This document shows, in pieces, positions 24,010 through 34,873 of a stretch of DNA of 64,000 nucleotides. The notes beneath the pieces are model-generated. The model saw only the letters and a program-made list of their open reading frames with translations. It ran no database searches and was not told where the DNA came from. A program made the position numbers and the translations under genes. The stretch comes from an uncultured Geobacteraceae bacterium (GTDB lineage: Bacteria > Desulfobacterota > Desulfuromonadia > Geobacterales > Pseudopelobacteraceae). The DNA is taken from positions 16,975 through 80,974 of the forward strand of contig CAIMXI010000452.1 in the NCBI GenBank assembly GCA_903845365.1. Reading direction: 5' to 3'. Every line of letters starts with the position of its first letter. Position 1 is the first letter of the stretch.

Positions 24010-24129
24010 GGTGTTCTCCTTAAGGTCTGTAGCTTAGGCAGGTTTTATTGCCCTTCAATGTTATACTGCTCCGCGTAGGCTTGGTGTAACTATGCCACTG
24101 GTCTTTCCACCCCATTTTTCGGAAGAACT

Positions 24130-25698
24130 TCATTCGGCTGGACTCGCCGGTGTCTTTATGAGATTCCGCAACTCGAACCTCTTGATCTTTCCGGTAGCGG
24201 TTTTAGGGAGTTCGTCAATAAAACGTATCCAACGCGGATATTTGTAAAGAGCCAAATTCGCTTTCACATATTCTTTCAAATCTATTTCCATCGCCTCTGA
24301 TGGGGAATGCTGCTTGTTTAGTACAACAAAGGCCATTGGTTTTATCAGGTTTTCTTCGTCATGAGCACCAATAACGGCACATTCAAGGACAGCCGGGTGT
24401 TCGATAAGGCAGGCCTCAACTTCGTTTGGAGAGACCCATATTCCACCCACCTTCAGCATGTCATCCGTACGTCCGGCGCAGTAGAAATAACCCCGTTCAT
24501 CGCAAGTATATTTATCGCCGGTATTTATCCAGTGCCCCATTATCGTGTGCCTGGTTTTTTCGTGCTTATTCCAGTAAAGGGCAGCAGCGCTATCACCTTT
24601 GACCAGCAGTGTGCCAATTTCACCGACCGGGAGATCGTGCATGTTCTCATCAACGATACGAGCTTCATAGCCAGGCACGATTTTCCCAGAACTACCGGGA
24701 ACAATTTCTCCTGGTCTGTTTGAGATAAAAATATGCGCCATTTCGGTGGAACCGATGCCGTCAAGGATATCGAGTTGAAAACGCTCTTTCCAGCGATGCA
24801 GATAGGCTGCCGAAAGAGCCTCTCCCGCTGAAACACACAACCTCACACCATTCATGGCCCCTTTTTCTTCAAGCAGCTGTCCGTACAGAGTCGGAACGCC
24901 GAAGAATAGGGTCGGATTATGACGCAGCACCGTTTCATACACGTGTGCCGGTGTTGGGCGGTGCGGTAGATATACTGCGGTTGCACCAACATCAAAAGGA
25001 AAATAAAGGCCATTGCCGAGTCCGTAGGCGAAGAACAACTTAGCAGCAGAGAAAAATACGTCGTTCTCACGAATGGCGAGAATCTTTGCCCCATATGTCT
25101 TGGCCGAATATACCATATCATGCTGCAAATGGACTGTCCCTTTGGGAGAGCCGGTTGAACCTGAACTGTAGAGCCAGAAACAGGCATCGTCGCGGCAAGT
25201 CGGAGCTGTCTCCAGAACTACGGATTGAGTAGAGACAAGATCCGTCAGACTCAAGTCTCCGTCAGGGGCGTTGCCGTTGGCAACAATGATCTGCTTCAAA
25301 AAGCGAAGATTCCCACGAACCGGCTCGATCTGATCCAGCAGCTGAGCATCTACCACCAACACCCTGGCCCGGCTGTCGTTCAGGTAAAATTGGAAGTCCT
25401 GTGAACGATTCATCGTATTAAGGCATATCGGGACTGCTCCGATTTTTATGGCCCCGAAGAACGCCTGCGGATAGATTTCGGTATCCTGCAGCAGCAGGGC
25501 AACCCTCTCCTCCATGCGTACATCCAGTGAAAGTAACACATTGCCAAAACGGTTCATACCATCCTGTACCTGCCGGTAGGTCAATTTACGTTCTTCACAC
25601 AGCACGGCAACTTTTTCACCCCTTCCTTCACGGACGTTACGATCAACAAAGTAGTCAGCAGCATTGAAAGATTCCGGCAGATCCAGATTGTAAGGCAT
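24130..25698 (-). CDS. Benzoate-CoA ligase family protein
   Basis: 522 residues of the ANL adenylating superfamily. P-loop-like WLYSSGSTGSPKGTVH (about 172-187), AKLFFAYGLGNGLYFPFDVGAT (the benzoate-CoA ligase signature region), LDGIGSTEMAHIFISN, WINTGDKY, GRTDDMLKVGGIWVSPNEVE and the catalytic Lys in LPKTATGKIKRFELR. These fit benzoate/4-hydroxybenzoate-CoA ligases that activate aromatic acids with ATP for anaerobic degradation. No other aromatic-degradation genes are nearby. AGGAGG precedes the ATG. It is divergent from the SNF2 gene. Confidence 0.88.
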   Translation of the reverse strand: MPYNLDLPESFNAADYFVDRNVREGRGEKVAVLCEERKLTYRQVQDGMNRFGNVLLSLDVRMEERVALLLQDTEIYPQAFFGAIKIGAVPICLNTMNRSQDFQFYLNDSRARVLVVDAQLLDQIEPVRGNLRFLKQIIVANGNAPDGDLSLTDLVSTQSVVLETAPTCRDDACFWLYSSGSTGSPKGTVHLQHDMVYSAKTYGAKILAIRENDVFFSAAKLFFAYGLGNGLYFPFDVGATAVYLPHRPTPAHVYETVLRHNPTLFFGVPTLYGQLLEEKGAMNGVRLCVSAGEALSAAYLHRWKERFQLDILDGIGSTEMAHIFISNRPGEIVPGSSGKIVPGYEARIVDENMHDLPVGEIGTLLVKGDSAAALYWNKHEKTRHTIMGHWINTGDKYTCDERGYFYCAGRTDDMLKVGGIWVSPNEVEACLIEHPAVLECAVIGAHDEENLIKPMAFVVLNKQHSPSEAMEIDLKEYVKANLALYKYPRWIRFIDELPKTATGKIKRFELRNLIKTPASPAE

Positions 25699-26013
25699 AA
25701 TTTACCTCCTGCATATAGCTAAAAAAGGTAGTATTCCCAAAAAGTTAGACACAATCAAGCCATCTGGGTGGATCACCTTTTTCATGCAAAACATATCACA
25801 AAATACAGTTACAAAGAAACCAGAAATCAAGGTAGTGGCAACCGCCAAAGGAATGACAGTCAAAACAGGGTATATATGGGGCCTTAGTCGCTAAATACTG
25901 TTCTGAGAATCAAAACTTGAGCCATTTCCAGCGACGATATTTCCAGAATCTTAATGGACAATTCTGCAGCTACAATGCTAGTATCAGCTCCCATTTTTCC
26001 GAGGAGCCTGCTC
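25699..26013. other. Intergenic region between divergent ligase and SNF2 genes
   Basis: Holds the divergent start regions. The stretch CCCAAAAAGTTAGACACAAT near 25737-25756 resembles the inverted end of some insertion sequences (TGTCTAACTTTTTGGG on the other strand); no matching second end or transposase was found. A 36-codon ATG frame at 25784-25894 has no clear ribosome site and no family I recognise. GAGGAG at 26001-26006 serves the SNF2 start. Confidence 0.4.
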
Positions 26014-27450
26014 ATGACCATCGCAAAAACAGCCAGCGAGCTTCTGGCAGAATATCGGATGCTTTCCCCGTTAGAGCAAACAACTCTGCAACTGCTGGCT
26101 TTTTTTATAGCACCGGTTACACGAACCGGCGTCCATGAAATGCTCAAAAAATTGAATATCACGGTCAATACCCGTCAGATAAACTACCCGGATGTTGGCG
26201 CCGTTCTGACTACACTCATGAAAAGTGGTATGCTGGAAGAGCCGCGTGGCGGTGTCTGCTGCATAGCGCAACTTCAGCAACCGCTGATGCGCGAAGTTGA
26301 GCGGGAGGGTAATCTACCGCTGTATGCGGAAACGGTGAGACCCTATTTTTCCGTCATCCCATCGTATAACGAGCGCTATCACTATACCAGCTATGCCCAG
26401 GCTCTGCAAAATGTGCGACTCTCACTTTACTGTCGCAACGAACAGGAAGTTGGCAATAATCTTAAAGCCTGTTATCAGTATTTCAACTGGGATTCACGAC
26501 AACGCCCCCCATTATTTATCTTTTTCCCTGAACCTCTCGATACTGAATGGCTTTCCACCTTTCCACCAGGGCTTCTGACCTCAATACTTGATGAATTATG
26601 TAACAAAAGTTTGACAACACTGACGAAATCCGCCGCCTTGGAACTTCTGGAAACGTTTGTTGATAGCCAGGAAGCACCATCTAATCATGCTCATCATCTC
26701 GCCCTGTTTTACCAACTGATGCAGGGAAAAATTGGTAAAATTGTAACGCAACTGGTAACTCTGCAGGAATCTTTTTTTGATATTCACGGTTCGGTGGCCT
26801 TCTTAAAAGGCGATGATGACGGGGCAATTGCCTGGTTTGATAAAGAAATCGCCCGAATTAAAAAGGTGACTGGTAAGCGTAAAATCTTTCTTTCAGGTTA
26901 TGCCGGTTTTTTTCATCTGCTGGCACTGTTGCGCAGTAATTTGCCGAATCACCTTAAAAGTGCGCTGGAACTTTCTGGTTTAGCGATGAAACAGGAAGAA
27001 TTTAAGCAGCAGGCGCCCATCTATATTCTGAGCCAACTGGCAGAATATAAAATGGGAAACAGCAGTTATCTGAAGCCACTCGAAAAGAGCTGTAATTCCG
27101 GATCAAATCTCCAGCCAATGACCCAGCTAATAATGTCGCTTGCTTCTATCTGGATAAAAAATCAGACGTATTGCTACACAGCAAAAATCTTGGTGAACTT
27201 CATAAAAAAAGTACCAGCGCCGGATTTTACTGGATTGCTGCGGAAGCTGCCACTCTTGCTAAGATTATCAATCCCGATGGTAAAAACGAAACAACTGAGG
27301 CTGAAAAGTTCTGCGCGGAACAGGGTATCGTTGCGCTTACCGGTTTCGGTGACGGGGAGAATGATTGGGAACGCTCACTTAATGCTCTTCTGGCGCTTGC
27401 CACCAACGACCATTCCAAAGCCGCTGCCACCCCGAATGCTACGCGCATGA
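26014..27450 (+). CDS. SNF2-family protein, N-terminal part, frameshifted
   Basis: The ATG at 26014 has GAGGAG seven bases before it. The N-terminal region (about 382 codons to the shift) has no motor motifs and is mainly helical, as in long bacterial SNF2 ATPases whose N-termini hold a variable domain. At the A6 tract 27156-27161 the frame must move by -1 to join the downstream motor frame; the natural reading is ...IWIKKSDVLLHSK... Without the shift, translation continues in the wrong frame to 27450, and the tail after about residue 382 (LLRKLPLLLRLSIPMVK and on) looks non-native. Treat as the 5' half of one broken gene unless the base is a sequencing error or slippage occurs. Confidence 0.85.
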   Translation: MTIAKTASELLAEYRMLSPLEQTTLQLLAFFIAPVTRTGVHEMLKKLNITVNTRQINYPDVGAVLTTLMKSGMLEEPRGGVCCIAQLQQPLMREVEREGNLPLYAETVRPYFSVIPSYNERYHYTSYAQALQNVRLSLYCRNEQEVGNNLKACYQYFNWDSRQRPPLFIFFPEPLDTEWLSTFPPGLLTSILDELCNKSLTTLTKSAALELLETFVDSQEAPSNHAHHLALFYQLMQGKIGKIVTQLVTLQESFFDIHGSVAFLKGDDDGAIAWFDKEIARIKKVTGKRKIFLSGYAGFFHLLALLRSNLPNHLKSALELSGLAMKQEEFKQQAPIYILSQLAEYKMGNSSYLKPLEKSCNSGSNLQPMTQLIMSLASIWIKNQTYCYTAKILVNFIKKVPAPDFTGLLRKLPLLLRLSIPMVKTKQLRLKSSARNRVSLRLPVSVTGRMIGNAHLMLFWRLPPTTIPKPLPPRMLRA

Positions 27451-30191
27451 CCTGGCTGATAGGGGGTGACGGGAAAACATACGTTTCGATTCAGCCTATT
27501 GAACAAAAACAGACAAAACGGGGCTGGACAGGTGGGCGAAATGTTGCCCTGAAGCGCTTGCGTGAAGGGAGTTCGACTCTTGATTTTCTGACTGCGCAGG
27601 ATCGGAAAATTATCTCCTGTATCTATAAAGAGCAGAGTTATGGTTATTATTCCCAAACATCCTACGAAATTAACACCAACAAGGCTTTGGTTGAGCTGAT
27701 AGGTCATCCACTGGTTTTTAATGCCAGAAACGAAGAGCAGATGACGGTCGTGCGTGGCGAATTTACCCTGAAAGTTGATCGCAGCAAGGGGAAACTCAAG
27801 CTTTCACTCGCTCCGCTCCCTACTTCAGAAGCGGATGTTTTCTGGCTCTGGGAAAACGGCTCGCGGCTACAGGTTTACGAACCAACCAGGGAACAGTTAC
27901 GCATAGCCACAATATTGGGGAGTGGCCTGACCGTGCCGGCAGAAGCTGAAAAGCGGATAGCCTCTGTCATTACCGCAGTTGCTCCGCATATAACGGTTCA
28001 TTCCGATGTCGCTGGTGAACACGCAACGGCCGAAACAGTTGAGAGTGACAATCGCCTGCATATACTGCTGAGACCATTTGGTGCGGGGATTATGGTGGAA
28101 CTCCTGGTGCGGCCGCTTGGTGAAGGTGGCCCCGGTTTTTACCCAGGGCGCGGAGCAGCGACGGTAATTGCGGCATTCAACAACAAGCGGCTACAGACAA
28201 CCCGCAATCAGAAGCTGGAAAAGAGCCGCCTTGAACAACTCCTTTCAAGCTGCAGTACACTTGATCTCTACCCATCTGATGATAATTTCTGGCGCATAGA
28301 TGATCCCCTGGGGAGTCTGGAGTTGCTGGAAGAGCTGCATGGGCTTGGTAAAGTTAAAGATGCTCCCTTTGTGGTTGAATGGCCTGAAGGGGAGAAACTG
28401 AAATTGCGCGGTTCGGCCTCCTGGAGTGGCATGAAGCTTTCCGTGAGTTCAGGAAAGGACTGGTTTGCCCTGGAAGGGAATGTCGCCATATCTGATGAAC
28501 AGGTGCTCTCCTTGCAGCAACTATTGGAACTGGCGACCGGTAACTGCGGGCGATTCATTCAGCTTGCTGATGGCGAATTTGTTGCGCTGACCGAAGAGTT
28601 TCGAAGGCGCCTGGAAGAGTTGCGCCGGGTGGTGGAAAAACATGGCAAGGAGAATCGATTCCACCAACTGACTGCGCCGCTGGTTGAAGATGCACTTCAT
28701 GGTTCAGGCGGAGTCAAAGGGGACAAGCTCTGGAAGATAACTCTGGAACGCTTCAAGAGTGCCGAAGCGCTACAGCCAATCGTGCCGGTCACGTTTCAGG
28801 CAACACTGCGTGATTATCAGCTTGAAGGGTTCAACTGGCTGGCACGCCTTGCCCACTGGGGAGTCGGGGCATGCCTGGCAGATGACATGGGGCTTGGTAA
28901 AACCATTCAGGCACTGGCACTGTTGGTCAATCGTGCGCCACAAGGAGCCGCGCTGGTGCTGGCTCCAACGTCAGTCTGCCTCAATTGGGAGAGCGAGTGC
29001 CATCTTTTTGCTCCGACGCTGGTGCCGCGAATCTTTGGTGGAGGAAACCGCAAAGATTTTATCGACTCACTGCAGCCTTTTGATCTGGTAATATCCAGTT
29101 ACACTCTCTTTCAGCAGGAAGCAGAATTATTGACCTCCATAACCTGGGAAACGGTCGTTCTGGATGAAGCGCAGGCGATCAAGAATATGGCGACCAAGCG
29201 TTCCCAGGCGGCAATGCAGTTGCAGGCCAATTTCCGTATTGCCACCACCGGCACTCCGGTTGAGAACCGCCTTGACGAACTTTGGAATCTGTTCCGTTTC
29301 TTGAACCCCGGCCTGCTTGGTTCCCACAAAGGTTTTACCGAACGCTTTGGCACTCCGATAGAACGGGATGGCGATAAAGCCGCACGGACACTGCTCAAAA
29401 AACTTATTCGCCCTTTTATGCTGCGCCGCACCAAAAGTCAGGTATTGCAGGAACTTCCGCCACGTACAGATATCTTACATCGGGTAGAGATGTCCGGTGA
29501 AGAGGTCGCCCTGTATGAAGCACTGCGCCGAAAAGCTGTTGAAAAACTGCAAGGAAGCGATGGTCAGGGGGAGGGTGAACGACAGATCCGGATTCTTGCA
29601 GAGATAATGCGCTTGCGGCGCGCCTGCTGCAATCCGGAGTTGGTTATGCCGGGAAGTGGTATTGCAAGCGCCAAACTGGCAGCTTTCCGTGAAATAGTTG
29701 ATGAATTGCGGGAAAATGGTCATAGAGCGCTGGTGTTCAGCCAGTTTGTCGATCATCTCTCACTAATACGCCAAAGCCTTGATGCGGACAGAATCACCTA
29801 TCAATATCTGGACGGTTCAACCCTGCCGAAAGCTCGACAGGAGCAGGTTGCCGCTTTCCAGCGGGGCGAAGGGGAACTGTTTCTGATCAGCCTCAAAGCC
29901 GGTGGAGTTGGGTTAAATCTGACGGCAGCCGATTATGTCATTCATCTTGATCCCTGGTGGAATCCGGCTGTTGAAGATCAGGCATCCGACCGCGCCCACC
30001 GCATCGGGCAACTCCGACCGGTCACGGTCTATCGTCTAGTGGCTGCCAACACGATTGAGGAAAAAATAGTCGCCCTTCATCACCAGAAACGAGATTTGGC
30101 AGATTCTCTTCTTGAAGGGACAGACACCGCCGCGCGGGTTTCGGCGGCTGATTTGATGGATCTGTTGAGAGAAGCTGGGCAGGAGTATTAG
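27171..30191 (+). CDS. SNF2-family DNA-dependent ATPase/helicase, C-terminal part
   Basis: The 3' half of the frameshifted gene; the frame is open from about 27096, so this start is only the first TTG and has no ribosome site. It contains the whole Swi2/Snf2 motor: FQATLRDYQLEGFNWLARL, Walker A ADDMGLGKTIQALALL, DEAQAIKN (DEAH-box variant), TGTPVENRLDELWNLF, VFSQFVDHLSLIRQSL, LISLKAGGVGLNLTAADYVIHLDPWWNPAVEDQASDRAHRIGQLRPV. Upstream are bacterial SNF2-associated regions. A full-length product would have about 1392 residues. Such proteins remodel nucleoprotein, and several belong to defence systems, but no partner is evident here. A 14-bp terminator follows. Confidence 0.9.
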   Translation: MLHSKNLGELHKKSTSAGFYWIAAEAATLAKIINPDGKNETTEAEKFCAEQGIVALTGFGDGENDWERSLNALLALATNDHSKAAATPNATRMTWLIGGDGKTYVSIQPIEQKQTKRGWTGGRNVALKRLREGSSTLDFLTAQDRKIISCIYKEQSYGYYSQTSYEINTNKALVELIGHPLVFNARNEEQMTVVRGEFTLKVDRSKGKLKLSLAPLPTSEADVFWLWENGSRLQVYEPTREQLRIATILGSGLTVPAEAEKRIASVITAVAPHITVHSDVAGEHATAETVESDNRLHILLRPFGAGIMVELLVRPLGEGGPGFYPGRGAATVIAAFNNKRLQTTRNQKLEKSRLEQLLSSCSTLDLYPSDDNFWRIDDPLGSLELLEELHGLGKVKDAPFVVEWPEGEKLKLRGSASWSGMKLSVSSGKDWFALEGNVAISDEQVLSLQQLLELATGNCGRFIQLADGEFVALTEEFRRRLEELRRVVEKHGKENRFHQLTAPLVEDALHGSGGVKGDKLWKITLERFKSAEALQPIVPVTFQATLRDYQLEGFNWLARLAHWGVGACLADDMGLGKTIQALALLVNRAPQGAALVLAPTSVCLNWESECHLFAPTLVPRIFGGGNRKDFIDSLQPFDLVISSYTLFQQEAELLTSITWETVVLDEAQAIKNMATKRSQAAMQLQANFRIATTGTPVENRLDELWNLFRFLNPGLLGSHKGFTERFGTPIERDGDKAARTLLKKLIRPFMLRRTKSQVLQELPPRTDILHRVEMSGEEVALYEALRRKAVEKLQGSDGQGEGERQIRILAEIMRLRRACCNPELVMPGSGIASAKLAAFREIVDELRENGHRALVFSQFVDHLSLIRQSLDADRITYQYLDGSTLPKARQEQVAAFQRGEGELFLISLKAGGVGLNLTAADYVIHLDPWWNPAVEDQASDRAHRIGQLRPVTVYRLVAANTIEEKIVALHHQKRDLADSLLEGTDTAARVSAADLMDLLREAGQEY

Positions 30192-30221
30192 TTTCAAGAA
30201 AGTTAACCAGTCTATACGCAA

Positions 30222-30260
30222 ACAAGGCAGGGAACCGAAGTTCCCTGCCTTGTATTTTGT
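30222..30260. terminator. Bidirectional terminator between SNF2 and groEL
   Basis: 14-bp stem (30222-30235 with 30240-30253; ACAAGGCAGGGAAC) closed by a CGAA tetraloop and followed on + by a T-rich stretch (ATTTTGTTTT); on the minus strand the A-rich side is weaker. It ends the rightward SNF2 transcript and probably also the leftward groEL transcript. Confidence 0.85.
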
Positions 30261-30287
30261 TTTGCATCAAGCGATGTAGTCGTCAGG

Positions 30288-32269
<1,982 letters not shown>

Positions 32270-32317
32270 CTGTACTTCTCCTTTCTATCCTTGTGGGGTG
32301 TGGTGGTAAATTGATAA

Positions 32318-32344
32318 TTAGCACTCGCGACTGTCGAGTGCTAA
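32318..32344. promoter_or_regulatory. CIRCE operator (HrcA binding site)
   Basis: Exact consensus TTAGCACTC-N9-GAGTGCTAA. It lies between the groES promoter and the start codon. HrcA repressor binds CIRCE and releases it on heat or folding stress. hrcA is not in the window. Confidence 0.98.
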
Positions 32345-32351
32345 CGATCAG

Positions 32352-32380
32352 AATATAAACAGCCCAAATTCAAAAATCAA
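32352..32380 (-). promoter_or_regulatory. groESL sigma-70 promoter
   Basis: On the minus strand: -35 TTGATT (32380-32375), 17-base spacer, -10 TATATT (32357-32352). The CIRCE operator starts 7 bases downstream, so it overlaps the transcription start. Confidence 0.75.
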
Positions 32381-32401
32381 GGGGGGAGCGTATTTTTTTA
32401 T

Positions 32402-33634
32402 TCATATCTCATCAGAGACTTTTGAGAGCTTGAAATTTCTGAACAGAATGAGGTCGTAGACGATTTTTAAGCCACCAGCGATGAAGAAGGGACTTCCCAC
32501 GGATACCGAAAGCAGTAATCCGGCCACGGTGGGAGCAAGCGATGCGCCGACCGAGCGGGCGATGCCGGTTATGCCGGCCGCAGCAGAACGTTCATCCGGA
32601 TCAACAACGGCCATTGTATAGGCCTGGCGTGTCGGTACATCCATCTGGGAGATACTGAAGCGTAACAGCAGCATAGTGATGGCAAGCGAAAAATTCGGCA
32701 TAAGCGGGACCATAATCAGCAGAATATTTGACGGCAGATGGGTAAACACCATGGTGCGGATCAACCCGATTTTTTTCGCCAGCGGCACGGCGAGCAGTGC
32801 GGAAACCCCGGCAAGCAGATTGGCTCCGAAGAAAATGCTCCCCAGCGTCGCTTCATCAGCGTTGAAGCGGACGTGGAACCAGTACGCCATAAAACTTTGC
32901 AGGACGAACCCTCCGGCAAATGCATCCAGGGAGAAAAGCAGCGATAGCTTCGTTACAACGCCACGCGATTTGTGCAGCCCGAAACGGTTTGGCGAGGAGG
33001 CTGCTAGTGATAAGCGAGGAGCTTCAGAGGCTCTGGTCAAGCCGGTGAAAACGAGTGCCAGCAGGCCACCGATAAGAGCATAGCCGCACAGAATTAGCCG
33101 ATAGGAATCGAGTGTACAGAGACCGTTACGCTGCAGCTCTGCGGCAAGAAAACCTCCAACAAGGGCGCCTACAGCGGTTGCCAGAGATCCCGCCAGATTA
33201 TACCAGGCAAAGAGTCCCGTTCGCCGTTCTTTTGACACAAGTTGTGACAACATCGCCTGTTCAACCGGAAGAAACGGCCCGATTTCATTACCGCTCGGGC
33301 TGATGACTCCGATAATCGCGGTAAGAATAAGCAGGAGCGGATTACTGGTCAGAATGAAGACCAGACCGGCTGCCATCATGAGTAACGCACCAATTATCAA
33401 GGTTTTTTTACGACCAAAGCGGTCTGCTGTCGTGGTAAGAAGCAGTGATATTCCGGCATCACCGACAAGTGTCAGCGAGAACAGCACCCCCATAAGAGCA
33501 TCAGTGAAACCGGACTCTGAAAGATAGAGGGCAAGAACAACGGAGAGAAAACCATAACCGAAGAGCCTGAGGATGCGGGTTGTAAAAAGCAGTACAATAT
33601 TACGATCTGAAGGGAACATTTCCAGGTTTACCAT
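32402..33634 (-). CDS. Major facilitator superfamily transporter
   Basis: 410 residues with about 12 membrane helices. The loop 2-3 motif appears as DRFGRKKTLIIGALLM (about 73-88), typical of MFS. Other landmarks are NEIGPFLPVEQAMLSQLV and FSISQMDVPTRQAYTMAVVDPDERSAAAGI; the pairing with VDPDERSAAAG suggests the drug:H+ antiporter-like group. The substrate cannot be read from the sequence. The start (33634) lacks a strong ribosome site, and a second in-frame ATG five codons later is possible. It is separate from groESL. Confidence 0.88.
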   Translation of the reverse strand: MVNLEMFPSDRNIVLLFTTRILRLFGYGFLSVVLALYLSESGFTDALMGVLFSLTLVGDAGISLLLTTTADRFGRKKTLIIGALLMMAAGLVFILTSNPLLLILTAIIGVISPSGNEIGPFLPVEQAMLSQLVSKERRTGLFAWYNLAGSLATAVGALVGGFLAAELQRNGLCTLDSYRLILCGYALIGGLLALVFTGLTRASEAPRLSLAASSPNRFGLHKSRGVVTKLSLLFSLDAFAGGFVLQSFMAYWFHVRFNADEATLGSIFFGANLLAGVSALLAVPLAKKIGLIRTMVFTHLPSNILLIMVPLMPNFSLAITMLLLRFSISQMDVPTRQAYTMAVVDPDERSAAAGITGIARSVGASLAPTVAGLLLSVSVGSPFFIAGGLKIVYDLILFRNFKLSKVSDEI

Positions 33635-33801
33635 CCAAGACTTCGTGTATCACGTATAGGGGGCAATTCAATTTCCTAGTTTCCTCTTCACATCTTCCAA
33701 CTGCTTAGCAGGCGATAATGGTTGCTCATAAGACACAACCCCTTGTATACTCAATTTATCGAGTAGGTAACAACCCATAAACTTTCACACGGAGGTGTCT
33801 G

Positions 33802-34119
33802 ATGATAAATAAAGGTCCGCGAACAGTCGTTCTCCCATCTGCAGAAAAGGCCGCTGCTCTGGTAAAAAAGATGCGCGGTGAGGTTGACAGCAATGAAAAT
33901 TATCGCTCAAAATCACTCAGAATTAATGGCGCTATCTGCGCCAAGTGTGGTCGCGAGTTTGACCAGGGCAACCTGAGCTTATTAACGGTCCATCACAGAG
34001 ACGGCAACCATCACAACAATCCGCCTGACGGGTCAAACTGGGAAAATCTCTGTACCCACTGTCATGACGATGAGCATTCGCGGGGAGAGTTAGGAGAGTA
34101 CTTTTCAAAAACTACTTAA
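33802..34119 (+). CDS. YajD-like HNH nuclease family protein
   Basis: 105 residues, preceded by GGAGGTG. HNH zinc-finger fold: CAKCGREF, LTVHHRDGNHHNNPPDGSNWENLCTHCHDDEHS, closely matching E. coli YajD (CGRCSREF, LTVHHIDHDHTNNPEDGSNWELLC). Cys pairs would hold zinc; the HH...N...H triad is the catalytic site of HNH nucleases. The role of YajD is unknown. Its 3' end overlaps the convergent TauE/SafE gene by 8 bases. Confidence 0.88.
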   Translation: MINKGPRTVVLPSAEKAAALVKKMRGEVDSNENYRSKSLRINGAICAKCGREFDQGNLSLLTVHHRDGNHHNNPPDGSNWENLCTHCHDDEHSRGELGEYFSKTT

Positions 34120-34867
34120 AGTTCAGATAGATCAACCGTCCGACAAGCGCCAGCACCATCGTGATAAACACCGGCCTGATAAAGGCGGTTCCGCGCGTGA
34201 TGACCAGCTTTGATCCGACCCGCGCCCCCAGAAACTGTCCAGCCCCCATGATAAGTCCTTCAACAAAACGCACCTGCCCAACGGAAAGAAAGAAGATCAA
34301 AGCAACAAAATTACTGGTAAAATTCATAACTTTAGTGGTGGCGGTTGCCCTCATCATGGAATAGCCGAGCAGCATCATGAGTGCCATCGTCCAGAACGAA
34401 CCGGTGCCCGGGCCGAAAAATCCGTCGTAAAAACCGATTGAAAGGCCAAAGAGTAGGTAGAAGGTGCCAGCCTTTAAGCGGGCGTGGGAGTCTTCTGCTC
34501 CCAAACGGGGAGAAAACAGTGTGTAGATCGCTATGGCTGCGAGGAGCCAGGGAATAATCAGTTTGAGCAGGGACGCATCGAGCAGTTGAACCGCCCAGAC
34601 GCCAAGTGCCGCACCGATGGCAGTCCAGAGGATACCGCTCCAGCAATCGCTCATCTTTACCGTGCCGGCTCGCACGAAATGGAGCATGGCACTTCCGGAG
34701 CCGAATGATGCCTGGAGCTTGTTGGTGCCAAGTGCAATTTGTGGGGGGAGGCCGATGCCGAGCAGTACGGGGACTGTAATCAATCCACCTCCACCGGCGA
34801 TGGAATCGATCAAGCCTGCGACAAAAGCTGCTCCGAAGAGTAGCGGCAAGAGAATTTCATGAGGCAT
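34112..34867 (-). CDS. TauE/SafE (TSUP) family transporter, YfcA-like
   Basis: 251 residues with about eight membrane helices. N-terminal repeat FGAAFVAGLIDSIAGGGGLITVPVLLGIGLPPQIALGTNKLQ and second repeat GFYDGFFGPGTGSFWTMALMMLLGYSMMRATATTKVMNF are the TSUP signatures. Members export sulfite, sulfoacetate or similar organosulfonates; the substrate here is unknown. Downstream of the ABC importer genes with 6 bases between; it may be in the same transcript. Confidence 0.9.
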   Translation of the reverse strand: MPHEILLPLLFGAAFVAGLIDSIAGGGGLITVPVLLGIGLPPQIALGTNKLQASFGSGSAMLHFVRAGTVKMSDCWSGILWTAIGAALGVWAVQLLDASLLKLIIPWLLAAIAIYTLFSPRLGAEDSHARLKAGTFYLLFGLSIGFYDGFFGPGTGSFWTMALMMLLGYSMMRATATTKVMNFTSNFVALIFFLSVGQVRFVEGLIMGAGQFLGARVGSKLVITRGTAFIRPVFITMVLALVGRLIYLNFK

Positions 34868-34873
34868 GCTAAA

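Noticed and set aside
25784..25894. 36-codon frame between the ligase and the SNF2 gene
   Set aside because: No ribosome site, no recognisable family and it lies in a region that may be an insertion-sequence remnant.
27156..27162. Programmed -1 frameshift at A-AAA-AAT in the SNF2 gene
   Set aside because: The heptamer is compatible, but no downstream stem or pseudoknot and no upstream Shine-Dalgarno-like stimulator were seen; a deletion or sequencing error is the simpler reading.
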